From an uncultured Clostridia bacterium (GTDB taxonomy: Bacteria; Bacillota; Clostridia; Christensenellales; Borkfalkiaceae): DNA of 14,577 nucleotides. The notes below the pieces were generated by a model that ran no database searches, had not been told where the DNA came from, and worked only from the letters and a program-made list of their open reading frames with translations. Within the stretch, counting starts at the first letter, position 1. Every line of letters starts with the position of its first letter. A program made the translations under genes and the position numbers. Where the stretch lies: contig CAKQMM010000009.1 of NCBI GenBank assembly GCA_934254755.1, positions 1-14,577 on the forward strand, given 5' to 3'. Positions 1-7,125 of this stretch are shown in pieces.

Positions 1-520
1 CCTTAGGGTCGAGCATTGCGGTAGACTCGTCCAAAATTAAAACTTTCGGCTTTATCGCGAGCACGCCCGCAACCGCGACGCGCTGTTTTTGCCCGCCCGA
101 TAAACTTTGCCCGTCCGAAAAGCGGAATTCTTCCATACCGGTGGCGGCGAGCGCAAAATCGATACGCTTGCCTATTTCTTCCCGCGGGACGCCTATGTTT
201 TCGGGGCCGAAAGCAACGTCGTCTTCTACTATCGTGGCAACCTGCTGGTTATCGGGGTTCTGGAAAACTATCCCGACGCTTTTTCTTATTTCAAAAAGAT
301 TTGCTTTATCGGCGGTCGATTTGCCGTAAACTAAAACTTCGCCCTCCGTCGGAGTCAAAAGCCCGTTCATTAGCCTTGCCATGGTAGACTTACCCGAACC
401 GTTACGCCCTAAGACGCACAAAAAACTTCCTTCTTCAACCGAAAAAGAAAGGTCTTTTAAAACTTTTTTGCCGCCTTCGCCATAGCAAAAGCTTACGTCT
501 TTAAAAGTTATTGCGTCCAT
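1..520 (-). CDS. ecfA1: Energy-coupling factor (ECF) transporter ATPase, EcfA1-like, 3' end outside the window
   Basis: This is the N-terminal 173 codons of an ABC ATPase; the gene continues beyond the left edge. It is expected to power an ECF vitamin or metal importer at the inner face of the membrane, together with a second ATPase (EcfA2), EcfT and interchangeable S components. Visible motifs are Walker A GRNGSGKST (residues 38-46), a Q-loop in VFQNPDNQQVA with Gln87, the ABC signature LSGGQKQR (140-147), and Walker B VLILDE (160-165) followed by STAMLDP. That last stretch, with NPDNQQ, is typical of the EcfA/CbiO group rather than of other ABC ATPases. The start is supported by an AAAGG SD seven bases upstream of the ATG. 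A terminator-like hairpin separates it from the preceding gene, so it may begin a new transcript. EcfA2 and EcfT would be expected just outside the window; this is inference. The A1 versus A2 assignment is less certain than the family. Confidence 0.9.
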   Translation of the reverse strand, partial: MDAITFKDVSFCYGEGGKKVLKDLSFSVEEGSFLCVLGRNGSGKSTMARLMNGLLTPTEGEVLVYGKSTADKANLFEIRKSVGIVFQNPDNQQVATIVEDDVAFGPENIGVPREEIGKRIDFALAATGMEEFRFSDGQSLSGGQKQRVAVAGVLAIKPKVLILDESTAMLDPK

Positions 521-552
521 AAATTTACCTTTTAGGGAAAACATTCCTTATT

Positions 553-572
553 AAAAAGGGCGATTAACGCCC
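553..572 (-). terminator. Intrinsic terminator after the zinc-ribbon/LRR gene
   Basis: Read on the minus strand, a 5-bp GC stem GGGCG / CGCCC with a 5-base loop (563-567) is followed by five T, and A residues before the stem can extend the pairing. It starts five bases after the stop codon of the 577-1692 gene and lies before the ecfA1 start. It probably ends the frr-to-577 transcript, perhaps with read-through into ecfA1. Confidence 0.65.
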
Positions 573-576
573 GCTT

Positions 577-1692
577 TTAATAGTAATAGTAGGAATAAGA
601 CGATTTTATCCACACGCAGTCAACGTATTCCCACTTTAAATAGTCGGCGGTTTTATCCTTGTCCGAAACGGAAACGATGGGATTGCCGTAGCCGCTTGAC
701 CCGTACTCGCCGACGCACTTCCACGAACTGCTTCCTTTAATTTTAGCAGTTTCTAAGTTACTGCATCCGCTGAAAGCGTTTGCGCCTATAACCTCAACCG
801 TGTCGGGAATGGTTATTTTTTTAAGGCTTTTGCAGTTTTTGAAAGCGTTTTCGGCAATTTGGGTAACTTCACGCCCGTTATGCTCGGACGGAATTTTAAC
901 GTTTTCGCCCGAAAACCCGCCGGGGGCGTAAACGGTGTAAGCGTTATCGTCGTTAAGCCTGTACGAAAGCCCGCTTTCGGAGCCTGCGTTTACCGAGCAT
1001 GAAACGATTATTATAAGCAAAACGATAAACGCGGCGGCAAGGCACGCGATAAGTTTTATAGACGATTTCTTTTTAATGTTTTTAAGCCTGTCGCGACATT
1101 CCTGAACGCGTGCGGGGCTATCGTCGTACTCGCCGAGCTCTAAGAACAGTTTTTCGGCTTTTTGAGTGAGTTCGGTCGAATTATATCTCAACAAAGAGGC
1201 GGCGTAGTCGTATTTTTCTTTATTTCTGCGTTCGGCGATTTTCGCTAAACAATCGCTTAAAAAAGCTTTTATATTATCGTCGCCGAAGCGCACGACCTTT
1301 TTATATTCGGGTAGGTCTTCAAACGAACTATATTCGTCGCCGAGCGCTTCTTTGGTTTTAATTCTGAGTTTTACGAGCAAAAGCCCGAGATAACCTTCGC
1401 CGTTTTCGGGTTCTACATCGAGCGCGTCGTTAAAAAGCTTACCCGCTTTTTGAAATTCGCCGTCTTCAAGTATAATGAAGCCGCGGCGGATAAGGTTTGC
1501 GGCGTTCGTTCCGTTTAAGTTTACAACGTTTGCGTTTATGTAGTTATTCGTCTGATAAGTATTATTGTAATAGTTAGCCGCGCTTTCGACCTGAAATACG
1601 CTGCCGCAGTGCGGGCAACGCATCACCTTGTTGTTTGCGTCGCCTTTGAGTTCCGCGCCGCAGTTTAAACATTTTAAATTTACTAAACTCAT
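577..1692 (-). CDS. Membrane-anchored protein with N-terminal zinc ribbon, TPR-like region and extracytoplasmic LRR_5 (BspA-like) repeats
   Basis: The function is unknown. The 371-residue protein begins with a zinc ribbon (Cys8, Cys11, Cys26, Cys29; second half RCPHCGSVF). A low-complexity Asn/Tyr stretch follows (41-64), then a TPR-like helical segment (about 65-110) and further charged helices (to 208). One transmembrane helix lies at about 212-232. The outer domain (about 245-320) has the LRR_5/BspA pattern, with ENAFKNCKSLKKITIPDTV followed by a second ANAFSGCSNLETAKI unit. The C terminus is SSYSYYYY. The positively charged KNIKKK before the membrane helix predicts that the ribbon and TPR are cytoplasmic and the LRR is outside. 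The SD is AAAGG seven bases from the ATG. It lies 66 bp after another zinc-ribbon membrane gene, and the two ribbons share CGSVF. A sensor or scaffold role linking the envelope to the cytoplasm is only a guess. Confidence 0.8.
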   Translation of the reverse strand: MSLVNLKCLNCGAELKGDANNKVMRCPHCGSVFQVESAANYYNNTYQTNNYINANVVNLNGTNAANLIRRGFIILEDGEFQKAGKLFNDALDVEPENGEGYLGLLLVKLRIKTKEALGDEYSSFEDLPEYKKVVRFGDDNIKAFLSDCLAKIAERRNKEKYDYAASLLRYNSTELTQKAEKLFLELGEYDDSPARVQECRDRLKNIKKKSSIKLIACLAAAFIVLLIIIVSCSVNAGSESGLSYRLNDDNAYTVYAPGGFSGENVKIPSEHNGREVTQIAENAFKNCKSLKKITIPDTVEVIGANAFSGCSNLETAKIKGSSSWKCVGEYGSSGYGNPIVSVSDKDKTADYLKWEYVDCVWIKSSYSYYYY

Positions 1693-1758
1693 CTTTTGAC
1701 CTTTCGGCTATACCGCCGCAAATTATTTATAACGGGAATTTAACGGATACCCTACCCT

Positions 1759-2238
1759 CTAAATTTCAAAAACCGACCCGCAATAGTCGCATTTATAGCG
1801 GTTGTTTGCAATCTTCGTTGCGGCGCCGCCGCATACGGGGCATTTTGCGGTTAAAATAACCGCTTCTTTTTTGATCTTTTCGATAACCCCGTCGTCGCGC
1901 AAAACGTATCCTCTTAAATACCCCTTAGAGATAACGGCCATAACGCCCGCGCGGATATCGCCGCCGCCCGAAAAGTTCGCCGCAAGCCCGTCAAGAGTGG
2001 TTATTCCGCTCTCGATAAGCCTTACTAAATTCCGCTCGTGAATTTTGTTGCCGTAAGCTATCCAAAACATGGGCGTAGCGTAAAAGCCGAACGCAACCGC
2101 CACGATAGATATTATCATAAGCGGCGTTAAACCTTTGGAGGCAAATATTATTATCCCGGGTATTCCCGCGACGAACAACACGCTTACCAAAAGCGAAATA
2201 ACAAGTAGTTTTTTAATTTCTTTATCTATATTTTTCAT
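1759..2238 (-). CDS. Small membrane protein with two N-terminal TM helices and a C-terminal zinc ribbon
   Basis: I do not recognise a named family. The 159-residue protein has two hydrophobic helices (about 12-33 and 38-62). A soluble segment follows (67-128) whose pattern LVRLIESGITTLDGLA...VISKGYL resembles a winged-helix fold, with a short YVLRDDGVIEKI hairpin-like stretch. It ends in a four-cysteine ribbon (Cys133, Cys136, Cys150, Cys153; KCPVCGG...KCDYCGSVF). The soluble part is most likely cytoplasmic. A weak SD (AAAGG) lies eight bases before the ATG. It follows rseP by 48 bp on the same strand and precedes the zinc-ribbon/LRR gene by 66 bp, so co-transcription with the core operon is likely. 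The domain order is the reverse of the neighbour (TM then ribbon, rather than ribbon then TM), which hints at related but complementary roles. Nothing in the sequence fixes a biochemical function. Confidence 0.75.
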   Translation of the reverse strand: MKNIDKEIKKLLVISLLVSVLFVAGIPGIIIFASKGLTPLMIISIVAVAFGFYATPMFWIAYGNKIHERNLVRLIESGITTLDGLAANFSGGGDIRAGVMAVISKGYLRGYVLRDDGVIEKIKKEAVILTAKCPVCGGAATKIANNRYKCDYCGSVFEI

Positions 2239-2286
2239 AAGTCAAGCCTTTAAAGTCGGCGCGGCGATTACCTCCCGCCGCTTAAT

Positions 2287-3669
2287 TTAAAACAGTTGCA
2301 GTATATCGACGAGCACGCAAAAACCGAGCAATAATATGAGCCCTACGCCGTGTATCACCGCTTCCACCTTTCTGTTGAGCGGTTTTTTGCGTATCCACTC
2401 GATTATGCAAAAAACTATTCTGCTTCCGTCGAGCGCGGGGATAGGCAAAAGGTTGAACACCGCAAGGTTCACGCCTATAAAGCCGGCAATTTCCAAAAAG
2501 TAGTGAAACCCGCCCGTTTTTATTACGGTTGTGGTCGCGGTAATGGTGGTTATGGGTCCGCCCATCGCGCTTAAACCGAGTTTGCCCGTCAAAAGTTCGC
2601 CGAGCGTTCTGAAAATCGTTCCGCTTATCGAAAACGAATAACCTATGCCCCTGCCGATACTGCCGAAGAAGCCGAATTTAACGTTTTCGGAGCGATATTT
2701 TAAATAAGAGTCGCTTTCTTTTATGCCGAGCATTTTTAAAACCGTATCGTCGTCGCTGCTGTCGAGCGCGTATTTAACGATAGGTTCGCTTAAATATTTT
2801 TCATCCGCAGCGCCGTTTTCGGGCAAAAGCCATAATCTTAAACTTTCGCCGTCGTTCATCCCGCGCACGTAACTTGCCAAATCTGCTTTGCCGAAAACGC
2901 GGGTACATTCGTCGTAAACTTCACTGTCGGCAATTCTTAAAATATAGTCGCCCGCGGTTATTTTAAGGGGGTTTTCGTCCGTCACGGCGGTGACTTTTTC
3001 AATCGTCGCAACGCCGAGCGCGGTGAACGCCGCGTAACTGTCGGTTAAATTTTTCGCGTTGACGGAGTTCCTGAGTTTTACTTCCCTCACCGCTTTTTGC
3101 CCGTGATTTTTAACCGTCACTTTAACGATATCGCCTTCGTTTTTGCCGTTCAAGCGGGTTAAAATGTCGCTTGCCATATAGACGTTTTTGCCGTCTATTT
3201 TCAAAATAACGTCGTCGTTTTGAAGAGAATATTCCTGATATGCGGTACCTTGGCGGATATCGTAGCAATTAACCATAATTTGCCCGTATATGCCGACCGA
3301 CAGCATTAAAATAAGAACGCCGCAGATAAAGTTGACGGTTGCGCCCGCCATTAACACGATTATCCGCTTATACGGGGCTTTCGAGTTAAAACTGTCTTCA
3401 GACTTTACGTCGTCGTCTTCCCCCTCAAAGGCGCAAAAGCCGCCCAAAGGAAGAGCGCGCACCGAAAACACTTCGCCCGTTTTTTCGCTTTTTCTGCTGA
3501 AAATTTTCGGACCCATGCCGATAGCGAATTCGTTTATTTTAAATTTGAAAATCTTGCCCGCTATATAATGCCCGAACTCGTGCACGGTTATCATAAACAG
3601 CAATATAAGTATCGCCGCCAAAACCGAGCCTATCGTCTTAAATATCGCGCTTGCAGCAAGTAAAGTCAT
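2287..3669 (-). CDS. rseP: RIP zinc metalloprotease RseP/RasP (site-2 protease, family M50)
   Basis: This is an intramembrane protease that cleaves transmembrane segments of anti-sigma factors or signal-peptide remnants in the cytoplasmic membrane. The active-site HEFGH lies at residues 30-34 at the end of the first membrane helix. The second zinc-ligand motif NLLPIPALDG lies at 406-415, with Asp414 as the third ligand. Other membrane helices lie near 103-128, 390-411 and 436-456. Between them is a long PDZ-type region (about 135-300), with NDDVILKIDGKNV as the recognisable part and a second, more diverged AGDYILRIADSEV. At 460 residues it is longer than many Gram-positive homologues, and the extra length falls in the periplasm-equivalent region. 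The ATG overlaps the dxr stop as ATGA, so the two are translationally coupled. The position at the end of the uppS-cdsA-dxr series is the usual one for this gene. Confidence 0.96.
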   Translation of the reverse strand: MTLLAASAIFKTIGSVLAAILILLFMITVHEFGHYIAGKIFKFKINEFAIGMGPKIFSRKSEKTGEVFSVRALPLGGFCAFEGEDDDVKSEDSFNSKAPYKRIIVLMAGATVNFICGVLILMLSVGIYGQIMVNCYDIRQGTAYQEYSLQNDDVILKIDGKNVYMASDILTRLNGKNEGDIVKVTVKNHGQKAVREVKLRNSVNAKNLTDSYAAFTALGVATIEKVTAVTDENPLKITAGDYILRIADSEVYDECTRVFGKADLASYVRGMNDGESLRLWLLPENGAADEKYLSEPIVKYALDSSDDDTVLKMLGIKESDSYLKYRSENVKFGFFGSIGRGIGYSFSISGTIFRTLGELLTGKLGLSAMGGPITTITATTTVIKTGGFHYFLEIAGFIGVNLAVFNLLPIPALDGSRIVFCIIEWIRKKPLNRKVEAVIHGVGLILLLGFCVLVDILQLF

Positions 3670-4820
3670 TTATTATCTCCCGTTTCGGCAAACCGCCGAG
3701 CGACCAACCCGCGCGAATGCGCGTTTACGTAGTCAAGGTTATCTATCGTTACCGGCACGCTTTCGGTTTTGTCTAAAACGTAAGCCGTATAATCGTAAAT
3801 TTCGGTGTACTTTATTTTTCCGTCTAAATATAGTTTGACCGCCGCCTCGTCCGCCGCGGAAACGGCGCAAGGGAACACTCCGCCCTTTTTAGCGGCGTCC
3901 AAAACGAGTTTAAAGCAAGGATATCTAAATAAATCGACCTCTTTAAAACTGAGCGTTTTGTTCATTAAATCGAGCGGCTCTAAAAGGGTGGGGAACCTTT
4001 CGGGGTAGGTAAGCGCGAGCTGAATGGGCGTTTCCATGCTGGGGATGCCCATTTGCGCGAGTATCGCCCCGTCCGAAAACTCAACCATAGAGTGGACTAT
4101 GCTTTCGGGGTGGATAAACACCTCTATTTTATTCAGCGGCGCGTTAAAAAGCCGCATCGCTTCGATAACTTCAAAGCCTTTGTTCGCCATGGTGGCGCAG
4201 TCTATCGTGATTTTCGCGCCCATTTGCCAGTTGGGGTGTTTGAGCGCGTCGCAGGCAGTAACGGCTTCAAGGTCGTTTATCGGCACGTTTCTGAGCGCGC
4301 CGCCCGAAGCCGTTATTATTAACTTTTTAAACTCTTTATCCGCGTTAAAATTCAAGCACTGCCATATTGCGGAATGTTCGCTGTCGACGGGGATGATTTT
4401 CGCGCCCGTTTTTTTCGCGAGCGGCATAATAATTTCGCCCGCCGCAACCAAAGATTCTTTATTGGCAAGCGCGACGGTTTTGCCTAAGTTTACCGCTTCG
4501 ATAACGGGTTTAACCCCGCTATACCCCGTGATTGCCGCAAAAACGACGTCGGCTTCTTTCATACCCGCAATATGAGTTGCGGCGTTCACGCCGTAGTATA
4601 AAGAGGTGCCGCTTCCGATTTTGCCGATATCTTTTAAGTTTTCGGGGTTGGCGATTGCCGCCGCCGTCGGCTTAAACTCCGCGATTTGTTCGCTAAGCAT
4701 TTTAGCCGACCCGCCGCAAGCAAGCCCCACGACATTATATTTATCGGGATATCTTCTGACGACGTTCAAAACCTGCCGCCCTATAGACCCCGTGCTACCC
4801 AAAATGGCTATATTTATCAT
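3666..4820 (-). CDS. dxr: 1-deoxy-D-xylulose 5-phosphate reductoisomerase (Dxr/IspC)
   Basis: This enzyme converts 1-deoxy-D-xylulose 5-phosphate to 2-C-methyl-D-erythritol 4-phosphate with NADPH and a divalent metal, the committed step of the non-mevalonate isoprenoid pathway in the cytoplasm. The 384-residue protein is full length. It has the NADPH-binding GSTGSIG (8-14), the ANKESLVAAGE segment (119-129), and metal ligands in PVDSEHSA (Asp146, Glu148) and NKGFEVIEA (Glu217). The flexible-loop and phosphate-binding part includes ITASGGALRN and HPNWQMG, and IHPESIVHSMVEF completes the catalytic domain. The SD is weak (AGGAT about 12 bases from the ATG). The start is fixed by the conserved INIAILGSTG opening. 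It lies 21 bp after cdsA and overlaps rseP by 4 bp. It supplies precursors for the undecaprenyl diphosphate made by the upstream uppS product. Confidence 0.97.
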   Translation of the reverse strand: MINIAILGSTGSIGRQVLNVVRRYPDKYNVVGLACGGSAKMLSEQIAEFKPTAAAIANPENLKDIGKIGSGTSLYYGVNAATHIAGMKEADVVFAAITGYSGVKPVIEAVNLGKTVALANKESLVAAGEIIMPLAKKTGAKIIPVDSEHSAIWQCLNFNADKEFKKLIITASGGALRNVPINDLEAVTACDALKHPNWQMGAKITIDCATMANKGFEVIEAMRLFNAPLNKIEVFIHPESIVHSMVEFSDGAILAQMGIPSMETPIQLALTYPERFPTLLEPLDLMNKTLSFKEVDLFRYPCFKLVLDAAKKGGVFPCAVSAADEAAVKLYLDGKIKYTEIYDYTAYVLDKTESVPVTIDNLDYVNAHSRGLVARRFAETGDNK

Positions 4821-4841
4821 ACTATTTAGTATATCCTAAGG

Positions 4842-5672
4842 TTACGCTAAAAATGAAAATATTACAAAACTAAACAAGGTTACGAAAGATAGCCCGTCTA
4901 TTCTATCCAACATTCCGCCGTGACCGGGGAAAAGCGTACCCATATCTTTTATGCCCGTTTTGCGTTTTATAAAACTCTCGACCAAATCGCCGAGCTCGTC
5001 CGCCGCCGACAAAACCGCGCCCGAAAGCACCATAAAGAGCGCTAAAAGCGGGGTTGACGATATGCCGAGCGTAAACTCGTAATTTATAGCGTTTAATAAA
5101 ACGTAAGTTAAAACGGAAGCCGCAATGCCGCCCAAAAGTCCGCCGACCGCGCCGCTTATAGTTTTGTTGGGGCTTATCGACGGGCAAAGTTTTTTGCCTT
5201 TAAGAAGCGACCCCACAAGGTATGCGAACACGTCGGTAAACGAAGCGACGGTAAAAATTACTATTATGACGTATAGCGAAAGCCCGCCGTACGTGTCGTT
5301 TATAATAGTCAAAAGGGTGAGCGGCAAGGTGGGATATACGAGCGTAACGAGCGAATATCCTATGCTTTCAAGCGATTCGTCTTTAATAAACAGCGACGAA
5401 AAGCAAAGCGCCGCCGCATAGGCGATATACACCTGCCAAAGCCCCTTCTTCCAGAAAACCGCTATGGGAATAATGGCGGCGGTGAACAAAAGCGCGGCTA
5501 TTTTTTGAAAGCCGTTTATCTTCCCGTTAAAGGCGCGCGTCAACTCGAACGTTGCGACCAGCGCCATAAAATAAATTAAAATATCGAACAGCCTTGCGTC
5601 TATAAGGCGCAAAAATATAAAGCCGACCGATACGGCGGTTATAACCGCCCCCGTTATAGTTCTTTTAAGCAT
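4842..5672 (-). CDS. cdsA: Phosphatidate cytidylyltransferase (CDP-diacylglycerol synthase)
   Basis: This integral membrane enzyme makes CDP-diacylglycerol from phosphatidic acid and CTP, the branch point to phosphatidylglycerol and cardiolipin. With the start chosen here the protein has 276 residues and about eight hydrophobic helices. The CdsA signature lies near the C terminus: S222-AADELGD followed by KDMGTLFPGHGG and LDRID (Asp259). The earlier SFTDVFAY and SPNKTISGAVGG segments are also conserved. An in-frame ATG 14 codons upstream (5714) lies deep inside uppS. I prefer the ATG at 5672 because MLKRTITGAV matches the family's usual N terminus and because it sits only 2 bp after the uppS stop. 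The nearest SD (AAAGGAG) is about 18 bases away, rather far, so translation is probably coupled to uppS. The next gene, dxr, follows after 21 bp. Confidence 0.95.
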   Translation of the reverse strand: MLKRTITGAVITAVSVGFIFLRLIDARLFDILIYFMALVATFELTRAFNGKINGFQKIAALLFTAAIIPIAVFWKKGLWQVYIAYAAALCFSSLFIKDESLESIGYSLVTLVYPTLPLTLLTIINDTYGGLSLYVIIVIFTVASFTDVFAYLVGSLLKGKKLCPSISPNKTISGAVGGLLGGIAASVLTYVLLNAINYEFTLGISSTPLLALFMVLSGAVLSAADELGDLVESFIKRKTGIKDMGTLFPGHGGMLDRIDGLSFVTLFSFVIFSFLA

Positions 5673-5674
5673 AA

Positions 5675-6367
5675 TTAAACGTTTCCGAATCTCCTTTGCC
5701 GTTTTGAAAACCACAAAAGCGCCTTATCGAGTTCTTCTTCGCCAAAATCCGGCCAGTAAACGTCGGTAAAATACAGTTCGGCGTACGCCGCCTGATACAT
5801 AAAGAAGTTTGAAAGCCGCTTTTCGCCGCCCGTCCTCACGATTAAGTCCATTTCGGGAAGAGAGTTGGTGTAAAGTTCGTTTTCAAAGTCTTTTTCGGTA
5901 ACTTCCGACTTGCCGCTTTTTATAAGCGCGTTGCACGCCCTTACTATTTCGGCGCGGCTGCCGTAGTTTAAAGCGATGTTTAAAACGTTTTTGGTAAAGT
6001 TTTCGGTTTGTTGCGTTTTTTCTTCCGCCAAATTTTTAAGAGATTTCGGAAGCACGCTTAAATCGCCCGAAAAGACGAGTTTTACTTCGTTTTTTACGAG
6101 CGTTTTAATATATTTTTTTAAAAATTTTTCTAAAAGGGATAAAATTTTATCCACTTCTTCTTTCGGACGCGACCAGTTTTCGGTCGAAAACGCGTACAAA
6201 GTGACGGCGTAAACACCGCGTTCAAAACACCCCGTAACCACCTTTTCAACGTTGTCCGAACCTTTAATATGCCCGAACGAGCGCGATTTACCCCTTAATT
6301 TTGCCCACCTGCCGTTGCCGTCCATTATAAAACCGACGTGCTTGGGGGTGGCGGAAACGCTCTCCAT
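5675..6367 (-). CDS. uppS: Undecaprenyl diphosphate synthase (cis-prenyltransferase, UppS)
   Basis: This enzyme condenses isopentenyl diphosphate onto farnesyl diphosphate to give C55 undecaprenyl diphosphate, the lipid carrier for peptidoglycan and teichoic acid precursors. The 230-residue protein has the catalytic Asp16 in FIMDGNGRWA, the HIKGSDNVEKV segment, YAFSTENWSRPKEEV, and the C-terminal substrate and dimer region IVRTGGEKRLSNFF...YAELYFTDVYWPDF. It ends in RQRRFGNV, close to the usual RxRRFGG. Length and motif order are normal. Its ATG overlaps the frr stop as TAATG, and an AAGGAA lies about 16 bases upstream, so coupling to frr is likely. The neighbours cdsA and dxr belong to the same lipid and cell-envelope supply route. 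Confidence 0.97.
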   Translation of the reverse strand: MESVSATPKHVGFIMDGNGRWAKLRGKSRSFGHIKGSDNVEKVVTGCFERGVYAVTLYAFSTENWSRPKEEVDKILSLLEKFLKKYIKTLVKNEVKLVFSGDLSVLPKSLKNLAEEKTQQTENFTKNVLNIALNYGSRAEIVRACNALIKSGKSEVTEKDFENELYTNSLPEMDLIVRTGGEKRLSNFFMYQAAYAELYFTDVYWPDFGEEELDKALLWFSKRQRRFGNV

Positions 6368-6939
6368 TATACGGTTAAAATTTCCTTTTCTTTATCGGAT
6401 ATAACTTTATCGATCGCTTCGACGGTTTTAGCCGTTTGTTTATCGACTTCTTTTTCGACGCCCGCGTACTGGTCTTCGGTCATTTCTTTATTCGCTTTAA
6501 GTTTTTTGAAAGCGTCCAAAGAATCTCTGCGGATGTTTCTTACCGCGACCTTGCCGTCTTCGCCCATCTTTTTAACCTGTTTAACGATTTCGCGGCGGCG
6601 TTCGTCGGTAAGCATGGGGAACACGAGGCGGATAACGTTGCCGTCGTTTGTCGGGGTGATGCCGATGTTCGAAAGCTGAATCGCCTTTTCAACGCTCTTT
6701 AAAAGGGACTTATCCCACGTTGAAATTACTAAACACTGCCCGTCGGAAACGGAAATATTGCCGATCTGGTTGATGGGGCTCATTCCGCCGTACGCCTCGA
6801 CCTGAATTTTGTCTAAAACGTGGGGGTTTGCCCTGCCCGCACGGATCTGCACTATGTCTTGTTTTAAAACGTCAAGCGACTTATCCATTTTTTCGGAAGC
6901 TTCTAAAAGCATCATATCTAAAGCGTCTTGTTCAATCAT
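6367..6939 (-). CDS. frr: Ribosome recycling factor (RRF)
   Basis: RRF splits post-termination ribosomes together with EF-G. The 190-residue protein shows the family's opening helix (MLLEASEKMDKSLDVLKQDI), QIRAGRANPHVLDKIQVEAYG, GMSPINQIGNISV and STWDKSLLKSVEKAI. The hallmark LTDERRREIVKQVKKMGEDGK follows, then VAVRNIRRDSLDAFKKLK. The N terminus has nine residues before the usual MLLEA start. The first ATG is kept because AAGGAG lies six bases before it. In most Firmicutes frr follows pyrH directly. Here a plus-strand gene and about 2.2 kb separate them, and frr has its own promoter at 6979-7007. It overlaps uppS by one base. Confidence 0.97.
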   Translation of the reverse strand: MIEQDALDMMLLEASEKMDKSLDVLKQDIVQIRAGRANPHVLDKIQVEAYGGMSPINQIGNISVSDGQCLVISTWDKSLLKSVEKAIQLSNIGITPTNDGNVIRLVFPMLTDERRREIVKQVKKMGEDGKVAVRNIRRDSLDAFKKLKANKEMTEDQYAGVEKEVDKQTAKTVEAIDKVISDKEKEILTV

Positions 6940-6978
6940 AATTAGCTCCTTAATAATCTATATTTTAATTATATACTT

Positions 6979-7007
6979 ATTGTATAATAATTCGCACGGT
7001 TTGTAAA
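6979..7007 (-). promoter_or_regulatory. Sigma-A-type promoter for the frr-uppS-cdsA-dxr-rseP operon
   Basis: On the minus strand TTTACA (7007-7002) and TACAAT (6984-6979) are separated by exactly 17 bases. The predicted start of transcription lies about 33-35 bases before the frr ATG, giving a short A/T-rich leader that ends with the SD AAGGAG. This is the expected solution for an operon cut off from its usual upstream genes. The spacing and hexamers are seen in the sequence; activity is inferred. Confidence 0.75.
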
Positions 7008-7049
7008 GTTTTTTTATAAAACGAACGCTATTTTACCCCTTTTGCGCCT

Positions 7050-7076
7050 TTATAAATTTGTTTTTTGAATTTATAA
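7050..7076. repeat. AT-rich 9-bp inverted repeat upstream of the 7126 gene promoter
   Basis: TTATAAATT (7050-7058) and AATTTATAA (7068-7076) are perfectly complementary around a 9-base T-rich centre. The repeat ends 14 bases before the predicted -35 of the 7126 gene, a position typical of an activator or repressor site. Because it is only A and T, chance or a simple flexible DNA segment are possible alternatives. Confidence 0.45.
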
Positions 7077-7090
7077 GTTTAATTTTTATC

Positions 7091-7119
7091 TTGTAAACGA
7101 CGCCCGCTTAATGTAAAAT
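7091..7119 (+). promoter_or_regulatory. Sigma-A-type promoter for the 7126 gene, predicting a leaderless mRNA
   Basis: TTGTAA (7091-7096) and TAAAAT (7114-7119) are separated by 17 bases. The expected transcription start, about seven bases after the -10, falls on or within a base or two of the A of the ATG at 7126. No SD-like sequence lies between the -10 and the ATG. A weaker alternative, TTGAAT (7065-7070) with TATCTT (7087-7092), would give a leader of roughly 27 bases, also without an SD. Confidence 0.6.
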
Positions 7120-7125
7120 AGCGTT

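Larger units (their letters stand above)
7024..7125. repeat. Perfect 13-bp inverted repeat framing the divergent frr/hydrolase control region
   Basis: AACGCTATTTTAC at 7024-7036 is the exact reverse complement of GTAAAATAGCGTT at 7113-7125. The right arm covers the -10 element of the 7126 gene and runs up to its ATG. The left arm lies 17 bases beyond the -35 of the frr promoter. It could be a pair of operator sites for one regulator, or the ends of a small 102-bp palindromic element. No target-site duplication is obvious next to the arms. Confidence 0.7.

Noticed and set aside
1693..1758. TATAAAT-like -10 candidate between the two zinc-ribbon genes
   Set aside because: No acceptable -35 at 16-18 bases; the region is simply A/T-rich.
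2261..2281. GCGGCG / CGCCGC stem between rseP and the 1759-2238 gene
   Set aside because: No T-run follows on the minus strand, so it is not a convincing terminator; it may modestly affect mRNA stability.
4024..4575. Open frame of 183 codons on the plus strand opposite dxr
   Set aside because: Antisense to a clear dxr; no SD or recognisable domain.
5673..5714. N-terminal 14-codon extension of cdsA
   Set aside because: It overlaps uppS and is not like the family N terminus; the ATG at 5672 is preferred.
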